From: DFXE01 sp032054765
Lineage (GTDB): Bacteria; Bacteroidota; Bacteroidia; Bacteroidales; Tannerellaceae
Reading direction: 5' to 3'
Assembly: GCA_032054765.1 (NCBI GenBank)
Contig: DAMBSC010000012.1
Span: forward strand, 109,102 to 173,101
Length of the DNA: 64,000 nucleotides
Positions 42,272-49,812 of the stretch are shown one piece after another; the first letter of the stretch is position 1; every line of letters begins with the position of its first letter. The notes beneath the pieces are model-generated. The model did no database searches and was not told where the DNA came from. It worked only from the letters and a program-made list of their open reading frames with translations. The position numbers and the translations under genes were made by a program.

Positions 42272-42305
42272 TGCGGAACGGACGGGACTCGAACCCGCGA
42301 CCGCA
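42272..42305 (-). tRNA. 3' fragment of a tRNA gene, probable attachment site of the integrated element
   Basis: Read on the minus strand: GCGGTC, then a T-arm GCGGG-TTCGAGT-CCCGT, then the acceptor strand CCGTTCC, G and CA. Stem pairing of the T-arm is complete. Upstream of it (42306 and beyond on the plus strand) there is no anticodon arm, D-arm or 5' acceptor strand (GGAACGG would be expected). Only the last ~34 bases of the tRNA exist. Integrative elements commonly use the 3' end of tRNA genes as att site, and leave such a duplicate at the far end, so this marks a chromosome/element border. Confidence 0.75.
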
Positions 42306-42498
42306 AAACGCATATATTCAGTGATTAAAAATCTTTTTTTGTTTATGTGGTACGAATTGGAGCAATATCCTTTTCTGCCTTATTTTCTTGGCAGTTCTGG
42401 CTGCTATTGACGCCAATTTGTCTGCATAAAACTTGGGTTCAAAGTTACTACAATTTTTGAAATCACCAAAGGTTTTGAAAAATAATCTTTTAGACGTA

Positions 42499-42544
42499 GT
42501 GCAAGGTGCAAGTTTATCTATATATAGATACTTGCACCTTGCAC
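42499..42544. repeat. 46-base perfect-arm palindrome with internal direct repeats
   Basis: GTGCAAGGTGCAAGT and ACTTGCACCTTGCAC (15 bases each) flank TT and the palindrome ATCTATATATAGAT. Each arm itself holds two copies of GTGCAAG. The whole could form a long cruciform or RNA hairpin. It lies 195 bases inside the presumed element end and 46 bases before a promoter box. It has no T-run after it. An operator for a dimeric or tetrameric repressor is one explanation. Confidence 0.65.
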
Positions 42545-42566
42545 CAACAATCTCAACTGGAAAGAC

Positions 42567-42597
42567 TTTAATACCTTAAACTAATTTGGTATCTTTG
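42567..42597 (+). promoter_or_regulatory. Promoter candidate for the small ORF/DHFR-like operon
   Basis: TTTA at 42567-42570, 19 bases, then TATCTTTG at 42590-42597. The -7 box is perfect and the -33 box has one mismatch (TTTA for TTTG). It would start a leader of about 100 bases before the first ATG at 42711. ATACC (42571) and GGTAT (42588) form a small inverted repeat over it. Confidence 0.55.
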
Positions 42598-42654
42598 CAC
42601 CAGATAAATAGAATTTTAGCGGATTAATTCCGTTTATATATAACATAACGTTCG

Positions 42655-42785
42655 CTGAACGTCTCGATACGAAAACTGGTAATTTTCAACTGAAAGGGAC
42701 AGATAGCGCAATGTTCATGCTATACGAGAGTATGGCGTGGGCTTGCCTGTTTCTTTCAAAGGTATACCAGTACCTCGTATCGGAG
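42655..42785 (+). promoter_or_regulatory. Structured leader with long-range pairing
   Basis: CGATACGA (42665-42672) and CTGGTA (42676-42681) are complementary to TCGTATCG (42775-42782) and TACCAG (42765-42770), giving an 8+6 base-pair stem across ~90 bases. Before it, ACGTTC-GCT-GAACGT (~42649-42663) makes a local hairpin. The right strand of the long stem is inside the small ORF at 42711, so ribosomes reading it would break the stem. That would suit attenuation-type control of the DHFR-like gene (inference). Confidence 0.45.
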
Positions 42786-42857
42786 CAGTGTGAGTTCCAC
42801 GCTTCTTTTTTGAGATACAGCGAGCAATGGTATAAACAATTAAATTCAGTAGCATGA
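42711..42857 (+). CDS. Small ORF translationally coupled to the DHFR-like gene
   Basis: 48 codons starting MFMLYESMAWACLFLSKVYQ and ending QWYKQLNSVA. The stop TGA at 42855-42857 overlaps the next gene's ATG at 42854 (ATGA), a layout for coupled translation. The peptide has aromatic and Cys residues and no signal peptide I can define; it resembles no family I recognise. Because its codons form half of an RNA stem, it could be a leader peptide. The first or second ATG (42711, 42717) could be used. Confidence 0.45.
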   Translation: MFMLYESMAWACLFLSKVYQYLVSEQCEFHASFLRYSEQWYKQLNSVA

Positions 42858-43384
42858 AAAAAATTATCCTTTACATCGCTGCATCACTTGACCAACGGAT
42901 TGCAGAGCCAGGCGGCGGATTGGAATGGCTTACCGGATGCCCAAATCGTGAAAAGACAGATTACGGTTGCAAAAATCTATCAGCTTCGGTTGATACGGTT
43001 ATTATGGGCGGTCGTACTTACCGTGAAATTATGAACATGGATGTAATTTGGCCATATTCGGAACAGATGGCTTATGTTGTATCCCACCATGAATGGGATA
43101 CAAAGGAGAATGTACGTTTTATCACGGAGAATATTATTGAAACGATTTCTGAACTTCGCAATCAGGAAGGTAAAGATATTTGGTTAGTTGGAGGCGGAGA
43201 ATTAATTTCAATGTTGCTCGCCGCAGATTTGATTGACGAAATGCAAATTTGCTACTTCCCCATAATTTTGGGCAAAGGCATATCTTTATTTCCTGAACAA
43301 AACAAGGAATCTAAGTGGGAAATAATAAAGACAAAAGTATATGATTCGGGTGTGTTGAAAGTTGATTACCAAAAATCTTTATAA
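42854..43384 (+). CDS. Dihydrofolate reductase/RibD C-terminal-like reductase
   Basis: A 176-residue protein of the DHFR-RibD_C fold: MKKIILYIAASLDQRIA at the N-terminus, VDTVIMGGRTYREIM in the middle (cofactor-binding GR-T-x-R), and DIWLVGGGELISMLL towards the end (G-G-G motif binding NADPH). Members include YyaP/YwjB-like reductases of unknown substrate; true folate reductases differ in the Asp/Glu active-site region. It might give antifolate tolerance but this cannot be told from sequence. It is the first full-length gene inside the element and its stop is 44 bases before the next start. Confidence 0.82.
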   Translation: MKKIILYIAASLDQRIAEPGGGLEWLTGCPNREKTDYGCKNLSASVDTVIMGGRTYREIMNMDVIWPYSEQMAYVVSHHEWDTKENVRFITENIIETISELRNQEGKDIWLVGGGELISMLLAADLIDEMQICYFPIILGKGISLFPEQNKESKWEIIKTKVYDSGVLKVDYQKSL

Positions 43385-43390
43385 TTTCAT

Positions 43391-43417
43391 GTAGGGTATT
43401 TATATCTTCATGCGGTA
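43391..43417 (+). promoter_or_regulatory. ECF-type promoter motif, copy 1 (sigma factor operon)
   Basis: GTAGGGTA at 43391 and TGCGGTA at 43411, with starts 20 bases apart. The same two words at the same spacing occur upstream of the His-rich lipoprotein genes at 47248 and 53176 and nowhere else that I could find. Position just in front of an ECF sigma gene suggests autoregulation. An ATG at 43410 overlaps the second word, so the translation start must be further on (43428 or 43440). Confidence 0.7.
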
Positions 43418-43427
43418 TAATAGTAAA

Positions 43428-43928
43428 ATGTCCAACTGGATGATAAGCAAAGCAGAGTTCAAACAATTATTCGATAAGTATTTTGATACGATTCGAAGTT
43501 TTATCTTCTATCGCTGTGGCGATAGGGATGCAGCATCGGATATGGCACAGGATGTCTTTATGAAGATTTGGGAGAAACGGGAACAACTGGATAACCTTAA
43601 TTTAAAACCATTGCTTTATAAGATAGCAAACGATATGGTTATAAGCAATTATCGAAAAAGTTCTACCCGTTTAGATTATGAGGTGAGTATGAGTATTCAG
43701 ATTGATAGTCCCTTGTCGCCCGAAGATGAATTAAACTTTGAAGAATTGGCATCTACTTATGCTAAAGCATTAGAAAAGATGCCGGAATTACAAAGGGTTG
43801 TTTTCCTGATGAGCCGGAATGATGAACTAAAGTATAGTGAAATAGCCCAATGTTTGGATATAAGCGTAAAAGCTGTCGAAAAACGGATGAGCGCTGCTTT
43901 GCAATTTCTTAGGACAGAACTATTATAA
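43428..43928 (+). CDS. ECF-family RNA polymerase sigma factor (FecI/RpoE-like)
   Basis: About 166 residues. Region 2: FKQLFDKYFDTIRSFIFYRC, AASDMAQDVFMKIWEKREQ and KPLLYKIANDMVISNYRK; region 4: LEKMPELQRVVFLMSRNDEL and YSEIAQCLDISVKAVEKRMS. This is the standard short sigma factor regulated by a FecR anti-sigma protein, which follows 11 bases downstream, then the TonB receptor. The start at 43428 is chosen because the upstream ATG (43410) lies within the presumed promoter; 43440 also fits. It is expected to direct transcription from the three motif copies listed. Confidence 0.9.
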   Translation: MSNWMISKAEFKQLFDKYFDTIRSFIFYRCGDRDAASDMAQDVFMKIWEKREQLDNLNLKPLLYKIANDMVISNYRKSSTRLDYEVSMSIQIDSPLSPEDELNFEELASTYAKALEKMPELQRVVFLMSRNDELKYSEIAQCLDISVKAVEKRMSAALQFLRTELL

Positions 43929-43939
43929 TTAAAGAAGAT

Positions 43940-44725
43940 ATGAAAACGGATGATATTAAAATAACCCCTAAATGGAGTAAAAGCAAAGAAGATATTTGGG
44001 ATAGTGTCTTTGAAGGATTGGAAGAAACTCCCAAAGTTATTGAAATGGCTCCCCGAAAAAGATCATTGTGGTTTTATGCGGCTGCATCTATTGCTGCAAT
44101 AGCTATAATTCTACCCTCCATAGCATTTTTCTATACAAAAAATGAAGTTGCTGAAAGAGGTACACATCTGGCGGTGGTTTTACCCGACGGCTCTAAAGTA
44201 GATTTGAATGCCGAAAGTAAAATCGGCTATAAACCTCTCTGGTGGTTTATTTCCCGTGATGTAGAACTGAAAGGCGAAGCATATTTTGAAGTTGAAAAAG
44301 GAAGCACATTTGATGTACGTTCCGGGCAATACACTGTAAGTGTACTGGGAACAAGTTTTAATGTGTTTTCCCGTGCCGAAAATTTTAAGGTAACCTGTCT
44401 TACCGGAAAGGTGAATGTTTCGGATAAATCGGAATCAGTAATACTTACCCCGAATATGCAGGCATTATTAAGTAATGGCAAACTTACCACTAATGATGTC
44501 GAAGATGCGAAAGAATCTATTAATTGGAAACATGGTAAATTTGTTTTTGTTAGCGTACCTTTGCAAGATGTAATTCAGGAGATTGAAAGACAGTATGATA
44601 TTGAAGTATTGCCTAATTCAAATCTGAATTATTCATATTCAGGTAATTTTACGAAAGCTAAAGATCCGAATGATGTGCTTAAAATAGTAGGTAAACCGTT
44701 CGGAATAGAATTTAAGATAAAGTAA
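43940..44725 (+). CDS. FecR-family anti-sigma factor
   Basis: A 261-residue inner membrane protein. The cytosolic N-terminus (~40 residues) would hold the sigma factor; one membrane helix (SLWFYAAASIAAIAIILPSIAFFY, ~45-68) follows; the periplasmic part has the FecR domain (HLAVVLPDGSKVDLNAESK, GEAYFEVEKGSTFDVRSG, YTVSVLGTSFNVFSR) and a C-terminal DUF4974-like domain (VSVPLQDVIQEIERQYDIEV). This is the usual Bacteroidetes layout and passes the receptor signal to the sigma factor. It ends directly before the receptor gene, with stop TAA and start TTG adjacent. Confidence 0.93.
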   Translation: MKTDDIKITPKWSKSKEDIWDSVFEGLEETPKVIEMAPRKRSLWFYAAASIAAIAIILPSIAFFYTKNEVAERGTHLAVVLPDGSKVDLNAESKIGYKPLWWFISRDVELKGEAYFEVEKGSTFDVRSGQYTVSVLGTSFNVFSRAENFKVTCLTGKVNVSDKSESVILTPNMQALLSNGKLTTNDVEDAKESINWKHGKFVFVSVPLQDVIQEIERQYDIEVLPNSNLNYSYSGNFTKAKDPNDVLKIVGKPFGIEFKIK

Positions 44726-47155
44726 TTGAAGAAATTTATAGTTATACTTATAATAACCCTTACAGGCACAATTGCAGCTTTTTCACAAGAGCTGCATTTG
44801 GTCGTTAATGACAAGCCCCTTAACGATGTTCTGCGGGGATTACCCGTAGAAATTTCTTTTGATGATAATGCCCTTTCCCAATATAAGGTAACGGTCAATC
44901 GAAAATTTAATAATCCTCAAAGCGCACTTGATTTTTTGCTGAAAGATAAACCGTTTCGCCACGAAAATATAAACGGAGTTTATGTTATCGCTTCCTATAC
45001 TGAAAAGATAGAGCAACCGCCTGTTGTTGAAGTTAAGCGGTACTATACGTTTTCAGGGACAATAAGGGATGCAGATAGCGAAGAAGGTTTACCTTACGCT
45101 TATATCACTACTCCCGAAAAGACCGTTTCAACTGATGAAGCAGGTTATTTTTCTTTCAAAACCGAGAAAAAAGGAAATCAGCGTGTACAAGTGCAGTATT
45201 TGGGCTATCAGGCACAAGATACTATTCTTTCTCCCGGACTAAACGAAATCCGGCTACAATCTGCTGTTTTTACTATGGATGAAGTAATCGTCAGTCCTGC
45301 TCCCGCCACAATGCTTATCCAATCCGGCAATAGTCCCGGCGAAATCCGCATCAATCATCAAATTTCAAAATATATTCCCGGAAGCAATGATAATTCCGTA
45401 TTTAACCTTATGCGGATGATGCCCGGAGTAAGAGCATCGGGCGAGCCATCGGAAGACCTGATTGTGTGGGGCAGTAATATGGGTGAAAGCAAGATAACAT
45501 ACGACGGATATACGCTATTCGGTATAAAGAACTATAACGACCATATAGGTTCGGTCAATCCCTATATGGTAAAAGACATACGCATCTTGAAAGGCGGGTA
45601 CGGCTCCAATCAGGGCGGACGTATCGGTGCCATTACGGAGATAACAGGTATAGACGGTAATTTTAATGCTCCGTCTGTAAAAGCAACTGTCAGCAATTAT
45701 ACAATGAACCTTTTTGCTTCGGTACCCTTGACAAAGAAATTGAATATCTCTGCTGCTTACAGGCAGACTTTCTATAACCTGTATAACAATGAGAATGTGG
45801 ATTTATCCAATAGTGAAAATAATCCACAAACGATTTATTCAAGCATATATATAAAGCCTGATTACCATTTCAATGATGCCAATTTAAAGCTATCAGGAAA
45901 AGCATTTAAGGATGATTCCTATTACATCAGCCTGTATGGAGCTAATGACCGCTTTAAATACTCGGTAAATCAACCAAACGAGTATGATGTCAATGCTTCT
46001 GAAAAGAACAGGCAATATGGTGGGGCGGCTTCTTATAAACGGGTATGGGAAAACGGCTCAACTACAAAAGTTGTGGCTACATTCTCACGGCTTACCTCTT
46101 TGTTGGATAATCTCACAATACTGGGAGATAAAAAGCCGACAACAGACGATGTTAGTCATCTGGATAATGAGGTACAGGAGTTTTCGGTAAGACTTAACCA
46201 TGACTTTAATATCGGAAGCCGTAACAAAGTACAAGTTGGCGGGGAGTGGCAACAATACAGGGTAAGTCTGAACGAGCTATGCGGAGAACTGGATAAGCCG
46301 ACAGTCTATATTACAGATAATATATTATTGGATAATTTGACTTTAAGTGCAGGTGTACGGGTGGATATGCCATTGAATAAAAAAGTCTATGTACAGCCCC
46401 GTTTATCCGGCACATATAAAATATCGGAAGAACTAACTGCAACTGCTTCGTGGGGACTATACAATCAGTTTCTTACCCGTACCGCATACCAATATGATGA
46501 ATCGGGATTTCAAACCGTATGGACTATGGCAGACAGTACCTTTACAAAGGCAATGCACACTACCGCAGGTATTGCATACAGTAAAAACGGCTTCTTGGTC
46601 AGTATGGAAGGATATTATAAGACTACAAAAAACAGTCAGTATTTTTTGGATAATACAGTCTATAAAATAGATAATACGATTTTAGGAGCAGACTTGTTTG
46701 CCAAAAAGCTAATCAGAAATCATACTTTATATGGCTCGTATTCCATCAACCGCCTTAGTAAACCGCAAAACGAACTTTCGCATGAAATAAAAGTCGGAGG
46801 TATCGGGGCATTCGATCCTTTCTATTTTTCGTTGAGTTATGTTTATGGTACAGGCTTTTCTTATATTTCCACTGGAGGGCACGGACATGGACAAGGCAAT
46901 GAGGAAGGACAGCATGGCTCCGAACACGAACATACGGATTATTCCGATGAGCCATACAGCCGCTTTGATATAGGTGCTACATACAGGGCACAAATAAAGA
47001 AAGTAAGGCTGCAAGCAGGCGTATCGCTATTGAATGTGTTTGGTACTAAGAATATAAAATACAACTATCAGATTTCCGGTCAAAATACTGCAACAAATAT
47101 CTTCACAAAAGCAACTCCATTTACTCCAACGGTATTTCTTGAAATTATTTTTTGA
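44726..47155 (+). CDS. TonB-dependent outer membrane receptor with STN signalling domain and His-rich segment
   Basis: An 809-residue receptor starting with TTG right after the anti-sigma stop. Signal peptide MKKFIVILIITLTGTIAAFSQ; an STN (signalling) domain at ~22-90 (LHLVVNDKPLNDVLRGLP...); a CarboxypepD_reg domain at ~105-190; a plug with NSVFNLMRMMPGVRASGE and FGIKNYNDHIGSVNPYMVKD; and a beta barrel ending in FLEIIF. Near residue 720-740 there is a His-rich stretch, GGHGHGQGNEEGQHGSEHEH, probably in a surface loop. The STN domain means the receptor signals through the FecR protein. The ligand is unknown; the His-rich loop and neighbours suggest a metal or metal complex (inference). Confidence 0.9.
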   Translation: MKKFIVILIITLTGTIAAFSQELHLVVNDKPLNDVLRGLPVEISFDDNALSQYKVTVNRKFNNPQSALDFLLKDKPFRHENINGVYVIASYTEKIEQPPVVEVKRYYTFSGTIRDADSEEGLPYAYITTPEKTVSTDEAGYFSFKTEKKGNQRVQVQYLGYQAQDTILSPGLNEIRLQSAVFTMDEVIVSPAPATMLIQSGNSPGEIRINHQISKYIPGSNDNSVFNLMRMMPGVRASGEPSEDLIVWGSNMGESKITYDGYTLFGIKNYNDHIGSVNPYMVKDIRILKGGYGSNQGGRIGAITEITGIDGNFNAPSVKATVSNYTMNLFASVPLTKKLNISAAYRQTFYNLYNNENVDLSNSENNPQTIYSSIYIKPDYHFNDANLKLSGKAFKDDSYYISLYGANDRFKYSVNQPNEYDVNASEKNRQYGGAASYKRVWENGSTTKVVATFSRLTSLLDNLTILGDKKPTTDDVSHLDNEVQEFSVRLNHDFNIGSRNKVQVGGEWQQYRVSLNELCGELDKPTVYITDNILLDNLTLSAGVRVDMPLNKKVYVQPRLSGTYKISEELTATASWGLYNQFLTRTAYQYDESGFQTVWTMADSTFTKAMHTTAGIAYSKNGFLVSMEGYYKTTKNSQYFLDNTVYKIDNTILGADLFAKKLIRNHTLYGSYSINRLSKPQNELSHEIKVGGIGAFDPFYFSLSYVYGTGFSYISTGGHGHGQGNEEGQHGSEHEHTDYSDEPYSRFDIGATYRAQIKKVRLQAGVSLLNVFGTKNIKYNYQISGQNTATNIFTKATPFTPTVFLEIIF

Positions 47156-47161
47156 TTTATG

Positions 47162-47188
47162 GTAGGGTAAACCCTGCTTTATGCGGTT
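47162..47188 (+). promoter_or_regulatory. ECF-type promoter motif, copy 2
   Basis: GTAGGGTA at 47162 and TGCGGTT at 47182, starts 20 bases apart, only seven bases after the receptor stop. The lipoprotein start at 47248 is about 60 bases downstream. The last base of the second word is T here instead of A. Confidence 0.68.
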
Positions 47189-47247
47189 ACTATTACGAAA
47201 GCGCTTCAGAAAAAAACAAAGTACAAATTCGTAAATTAGTAGATCAA

Positions 47248-47598
47248 ATGAAAAAGTTATTTTATTCGTTGGCAGTAGTTTTATTTGCAGTAACATTCGT
47301 TGCTTGCAGTAATGACGACCATGAAGATTTTGGGACATCAGCAAAACAAGATATTGAAGCCAGAGCTGCGGCTTTAGGATTTGATGATGTTGCAGCTTAC
47401 CAAGCAAGTGTAGCAGAGCAATGTTCAGCGGGAAATCATGAAAATTGTGATATTTATAACGATGGCACTCACGAAGCCTGCGCATATTCCGACCATTCAG
47501 GGAAAAACCATGACGGCACCCATCACAATGGAACCGATCATGGAACACATGACAAAGATGGTCATTCACACGGTTCGCATGATGGTAAACACCATTAA
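47248..47598 (+). CDS. His-rich small lipoprotein (paralogue of the gene at 53176)
   Basis: 116 residues from the ATG at 47248: signal MKKLFYSLAVVLFAVTFVAC with lipid-carrying Cys at 20, then acidic residues. The middle has CSAGNHENCDIYNDGTHEAC, and the C-terminal 40 residues are dense in His, Asp, Gly (SDHSGKNHDGTHHNGTDHGT, then HDKDGHSHGSHDGKHH). The first half matches its paralogue at 53176 closely. It probably binds metal ions in the periplasm or on the cell surface (inference from composition). Its own ECF-type promoter lies between it and the receptor. Confidence 0.8.
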   Translation: MKKLFYSLAVVLFAVTFVACSNDDHEDFGTSAKQDIEARAAALGFDDVAAYQASVAEQCSAGNHENCDIYNDGTHEACAYSDHSGKNHDGTHHNGTDHGTHDKDGHSHGSHDGKHH

Positions 47599-47615
47599 TA
47601 ACCTTTATGTACGAT

Positions 47616-47661
47616 GGGATTCAATAAAGGGGAAACAATTTCTTTATTGAATCCCTTTTTT
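47616..47661 (+). terminator. Intrinsic terminator
   Basis: GGGATTCAATAAAG (47616-47629) and CTTTATTGAATCCC (47642-47655) pair perfectly over 14 bases with a 12-base loop, followed by six T. It closes the His-rich lipoprotein transcript. Confidence 0.9.
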
Positions 47662-47712
47662 AAAACACATTGCCTATAATAAAATTATCTAACCACAGTT
47701 AAGATATTAAGT

Positions 47713-48144
47713 TTGAAAAATAAATGTTCCATATCCGCTATTGTACTCTCAACCATACTATTTTTGGTTTTTGCAGTTATTCCACATCATCATCATGGTG
47801 GGAAAGCCTGCATTGTTATCGAGTTGTGTGAGTTGGATAATGCAATAAACGATGAACATACACATCACAGCGATACGGATAGTGAGCAAAATCACGATGA
47901 AACCTGTATTGCTAAATCAAAATTCATCATTCCTACATCTGTTGATGAAACAAAACTAAAAGTATCAGATAATCAAAATGATACTGTTTTATTTCCTATC
48001 TTTTTCCTTGTTGGAAATTTATTTAATTATAGTTTAGATAGTTCATTTATCGAATCTGATTACGGTGAGTATATACTAAGCTATAAATCCGCAGCAGCAA
48101 ATCAATTTCATGGTTTGCGGGCACCTCCTTTCACCTTTTCATAA
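47713..48144 (+). CDS. DUF6769-like small protein with PHHHH motif (copy 1)
   Basis: A 143-residue protein with TTG start. A hydrophobic N-terminal segment (ISAIVLSTILFLVFAVI) is followed at once by PHHHHGGKACIVIELCELDN and a His-rich stretch (EHTHHSDTDSEQNHDETC). The last third ends in YGEYILSYKSAAANQFHGLR and APP. The copy at 54358 has the same plan: I-V-PHHHH-x-G, paired Cys, and FHGLRAPP at the end. I relate it to a Bacteroidetes family of unknown function (DUF6769, from memory). A membrane-anchored periplasmic metal-binding role is inferred. Confidence 0.7.
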   Translation: MKNKCSISAIVLSTILFLVFAVIPHHHHGGKACIVIELCELDNAINDEHTHHSDTDSEQNHDETCIAKSKFIIPTSVDETKLKVSDNQNDTVLFPIFFLVGNLFNYSLDSSFIESDYGEYILSYKSAAANQFHGLRAPPFTFS

Positions 48145-48260
48145 CAGAAAGACTAAATTATAGTCTTTATCCTTTGTGCTTGTAATCTATCTTCCGGTAG
48201 ATACTAAGCCACCGCTATATCTAATTTTCCGAACAATCCCAAAAAAATAATATAAATAAG
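48145..48260. other. Leader of the lipid A-type cassette
   Basis: A 116-base AT-rich gap. It contains ATCTATCTTCCGGTAGAT (~48187), a five-base stem with an eight-base loop. No copy of the ECF-type motif and no clear TAnnTTTG box is seen, so how the cassette is expressed is open. Confidence 0.4.
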
Positions 48261-49055
48261 ATGTTTTTAAAATTGACAAAAGCATTGTGTACCATTGTGT
48301 TATTACTTTCGGTTTCACTCCCAAATGCTTATACCCAAACAAATAATAACACGCTTTCTGAAAGCGATAGTATTCAGGTAAATGACTATAAATTCTCATA
48401 TAAACAATTAATAATACCTGCATCCCTGATGTTGTACGGAACAATAGAAGCAACATTAGCGCCCAAAAATCGCCTATTAAACTATGCCATAGGGCATGAA
48501 GTAATAACACACAAACCTGAAAAGTTTCAGATTGATGATATAACGCAATATGTACCTGCGGCGAGTGTATATGCTTTAAACTTAGTCGGGATAAAAGGCA
48601 AACACAATTTCAAAGACAGGACGATTATTTTAGGAATGGCAAGCCTGTTCACGGCGGCTTCAGTGAATGGTTTAAAATATACGGCACGAGTTGAAAGACC
48701 AGATAAATCCGCAAAAAATTCTTTTCCGTCAGGGCATACGGCAATCGCTTTTATGGGTGCTGAATTTCTTTGGCAAGAATATAAAGATGTTTCAATCTGG
48801 TATGGAATAGCGGGATATACTATCGCTGCGGGAACCGGAGCATTCCGCATATACAATAATAAGCACTGGGTAGGCGACGTCGCATTCGGTGCCGGGCTTG
48901 GCATATTAAGTACAAAACTTGCCTATTGGCTCTATCCTACTGTTGAAAAGAAAATATTTAAAGGTGGTCAGGAGAAAAAGAACAAACGAAATCTTGCTTT
49001 TTACCCCTATTACACAGGTCAGCAGGGTGGTTTATCGCTTTCAATGCAATTTTAA
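48261..49055 (+). CDS. PAP2-family membrane/periplasmic phosphatase, LpxE/LpxF-like candidate
   Basis: A 264-residue protein with a signal-like N-terminus. The three phosphatase motifs are complete: KYTARVERP (K-x6-RP), FPSGHTA (PSGH), and FRIYNNKHWVGD (R-x5-H-x3-D). PAP2 enzymes remove phosphate from lipid phosphates: phosphatidic acid, undecaprenyl diphosphate, or lipid A at positions 1 or 4'. In front of an ArnC/ArnT-like set, lipid A dephosphorylation is the most suggestive, because it exposes the site used by the sugar transferase in several bacteria (inference). First gene of a five-gene operon. Confidence 0.8.
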   Translation: MFLKLTKALCTIVLLLSVSLPNAYTQTNNNTLSESDSIQVNDYKFSYKQLIIPASLMLYGTIEATLAPKNRLLNYAIGHEVITHKPEKFQIDDITQYVPAASVYALNLVGIKGKHNFKDRTIILGMASLFTAASVNGLKYTARVERPDKSAKNSFPSGHTAIAFMGAEFLWQEYKDVSIWYGIAGYTIAAGTGAFRIYNNKHWVGDVAFGAGLGILSTKLAYWLYPTVEKKIFKGGQEKKNKRNLAFYPYYTGQQGGLSLSMQF

Positions 49056-49067
49056 AATATAAATGAT

Positions 49068-49799
49068 ATGAACTCTACAAAAGATTATGATTTAACCATA
49101 ATAGTTCCTGTTTATAATGAAGAAGAAAATATAAACAAACTTGAAAAGGAACTATCTGAATATGTATGTTCTTCATCAGTAAAAACCTGCATACTATTCG
49201 TTGATGATGGATCGAAAGACCAAAGCAAAACATTGATACAGGAAGTGTGTCAGCGAAACCGTCATCTTTTTTATATAAGTTTTGCTCGAAATTGCGGATT
49301 AAGCGCAGCTATAAAAGCAGGGATAGATATAGCCCAGTCGTCATTTGTCGGATATATAGATGCTGATTTACAAACAGCGCCTAAAGATTTTGAACTTTTA
49401 TTGCCATATAGAAATGAATATGAAATGGTAATGGGTATCCGTACAGGACGCAAAGATAGTTTAGGAAAAAAACTATCGTCGAAAATAGCCAATAGTTTTC
49501 GCCGCATGATGACTAATGACGGCATAGAAGATACGGGGTGTCCACTAAAAATTATTCATACCGAATACGCTAAACGCATTCCGATGTTTACGGGGATGCA
49601 CCGTTTCCTACCTGCTCTCCTTCAGTTACAACATGGCAGGGTAAAGCAGGTTCCTGTTAGGCATTTTGAACGTACCGCAGGTCAATCAAAATTTCATTTA
49701 TGGAACAGGTTGGTTAGTCCTTTTATGGATTGCTTTGCTTTCCGATGGATGAAGAAACGGTACATAAACTATACTATTGAAAAAGAAGGTATTAATTAA
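49068..49799 (+). CDS. Polyprenyl-phosphate glycosyltransferase, GT2 family (ArnC/FlmF-like)
   Basis: A 243-residue glycosyltransferase with LTIIVPVYNEEENINKL at the N-terminus, FVDDGSKDQS, YIDADLQTAPKDFELL (the DxD-like metal site) and DTGCPLKIIHTEYAKRIP. It lacks the C-terminal membrane helices of ArnC or GtrB and ends with MKKRYINYTIEKEG, so it is a short, peripheral type as in dolichol-phosphate-mannose synthase. Expected reaction: transfer of a nucleotide sugar to undecaprenyl phosphate at the inner face of the inner membrane. It starts 12 bases after the phosphatase gene. Confidence 0.85.
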   Translation: MNSTKDYDLTIIVPVYNEEENINKLEKELSEYVCSSSVKTCILFVDDGSKDQSKTLIQEVCQRNRHLFYISFARNCGLSAAIKAGIDIAQSSFVGYIDADLQTAPKDFELLLPYRNEYEMVMGIRTGRKDSLGKKLSSKIANSFRRMMTNDGIEDTGCPLKIIHTEYAKRIPMFTGMHRFLPALLQLQHGRVKQVPVRHFERTAGQSKFHLWNRLVSPFMDCFAFRWMKKRYINYTIEKEGIN

Positions 49800-49812
49800 G
49801 CCATAGCAAAAA

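Noticed and set aside
42272..42340. A complete tRNA gene
   Set aside because: Only the T-arm and acceptor 3' strand pair; no anticodon loop, D-arm or 5' acceptor strand can be found in the next 60 bases.
43410..43427. Translation start of the sigma factor at the ATG at 43410
   Set aside because: This ATG lies within the second word of the presumed promoter, so it would not be on the transcript; 43428 or 43440 are better.
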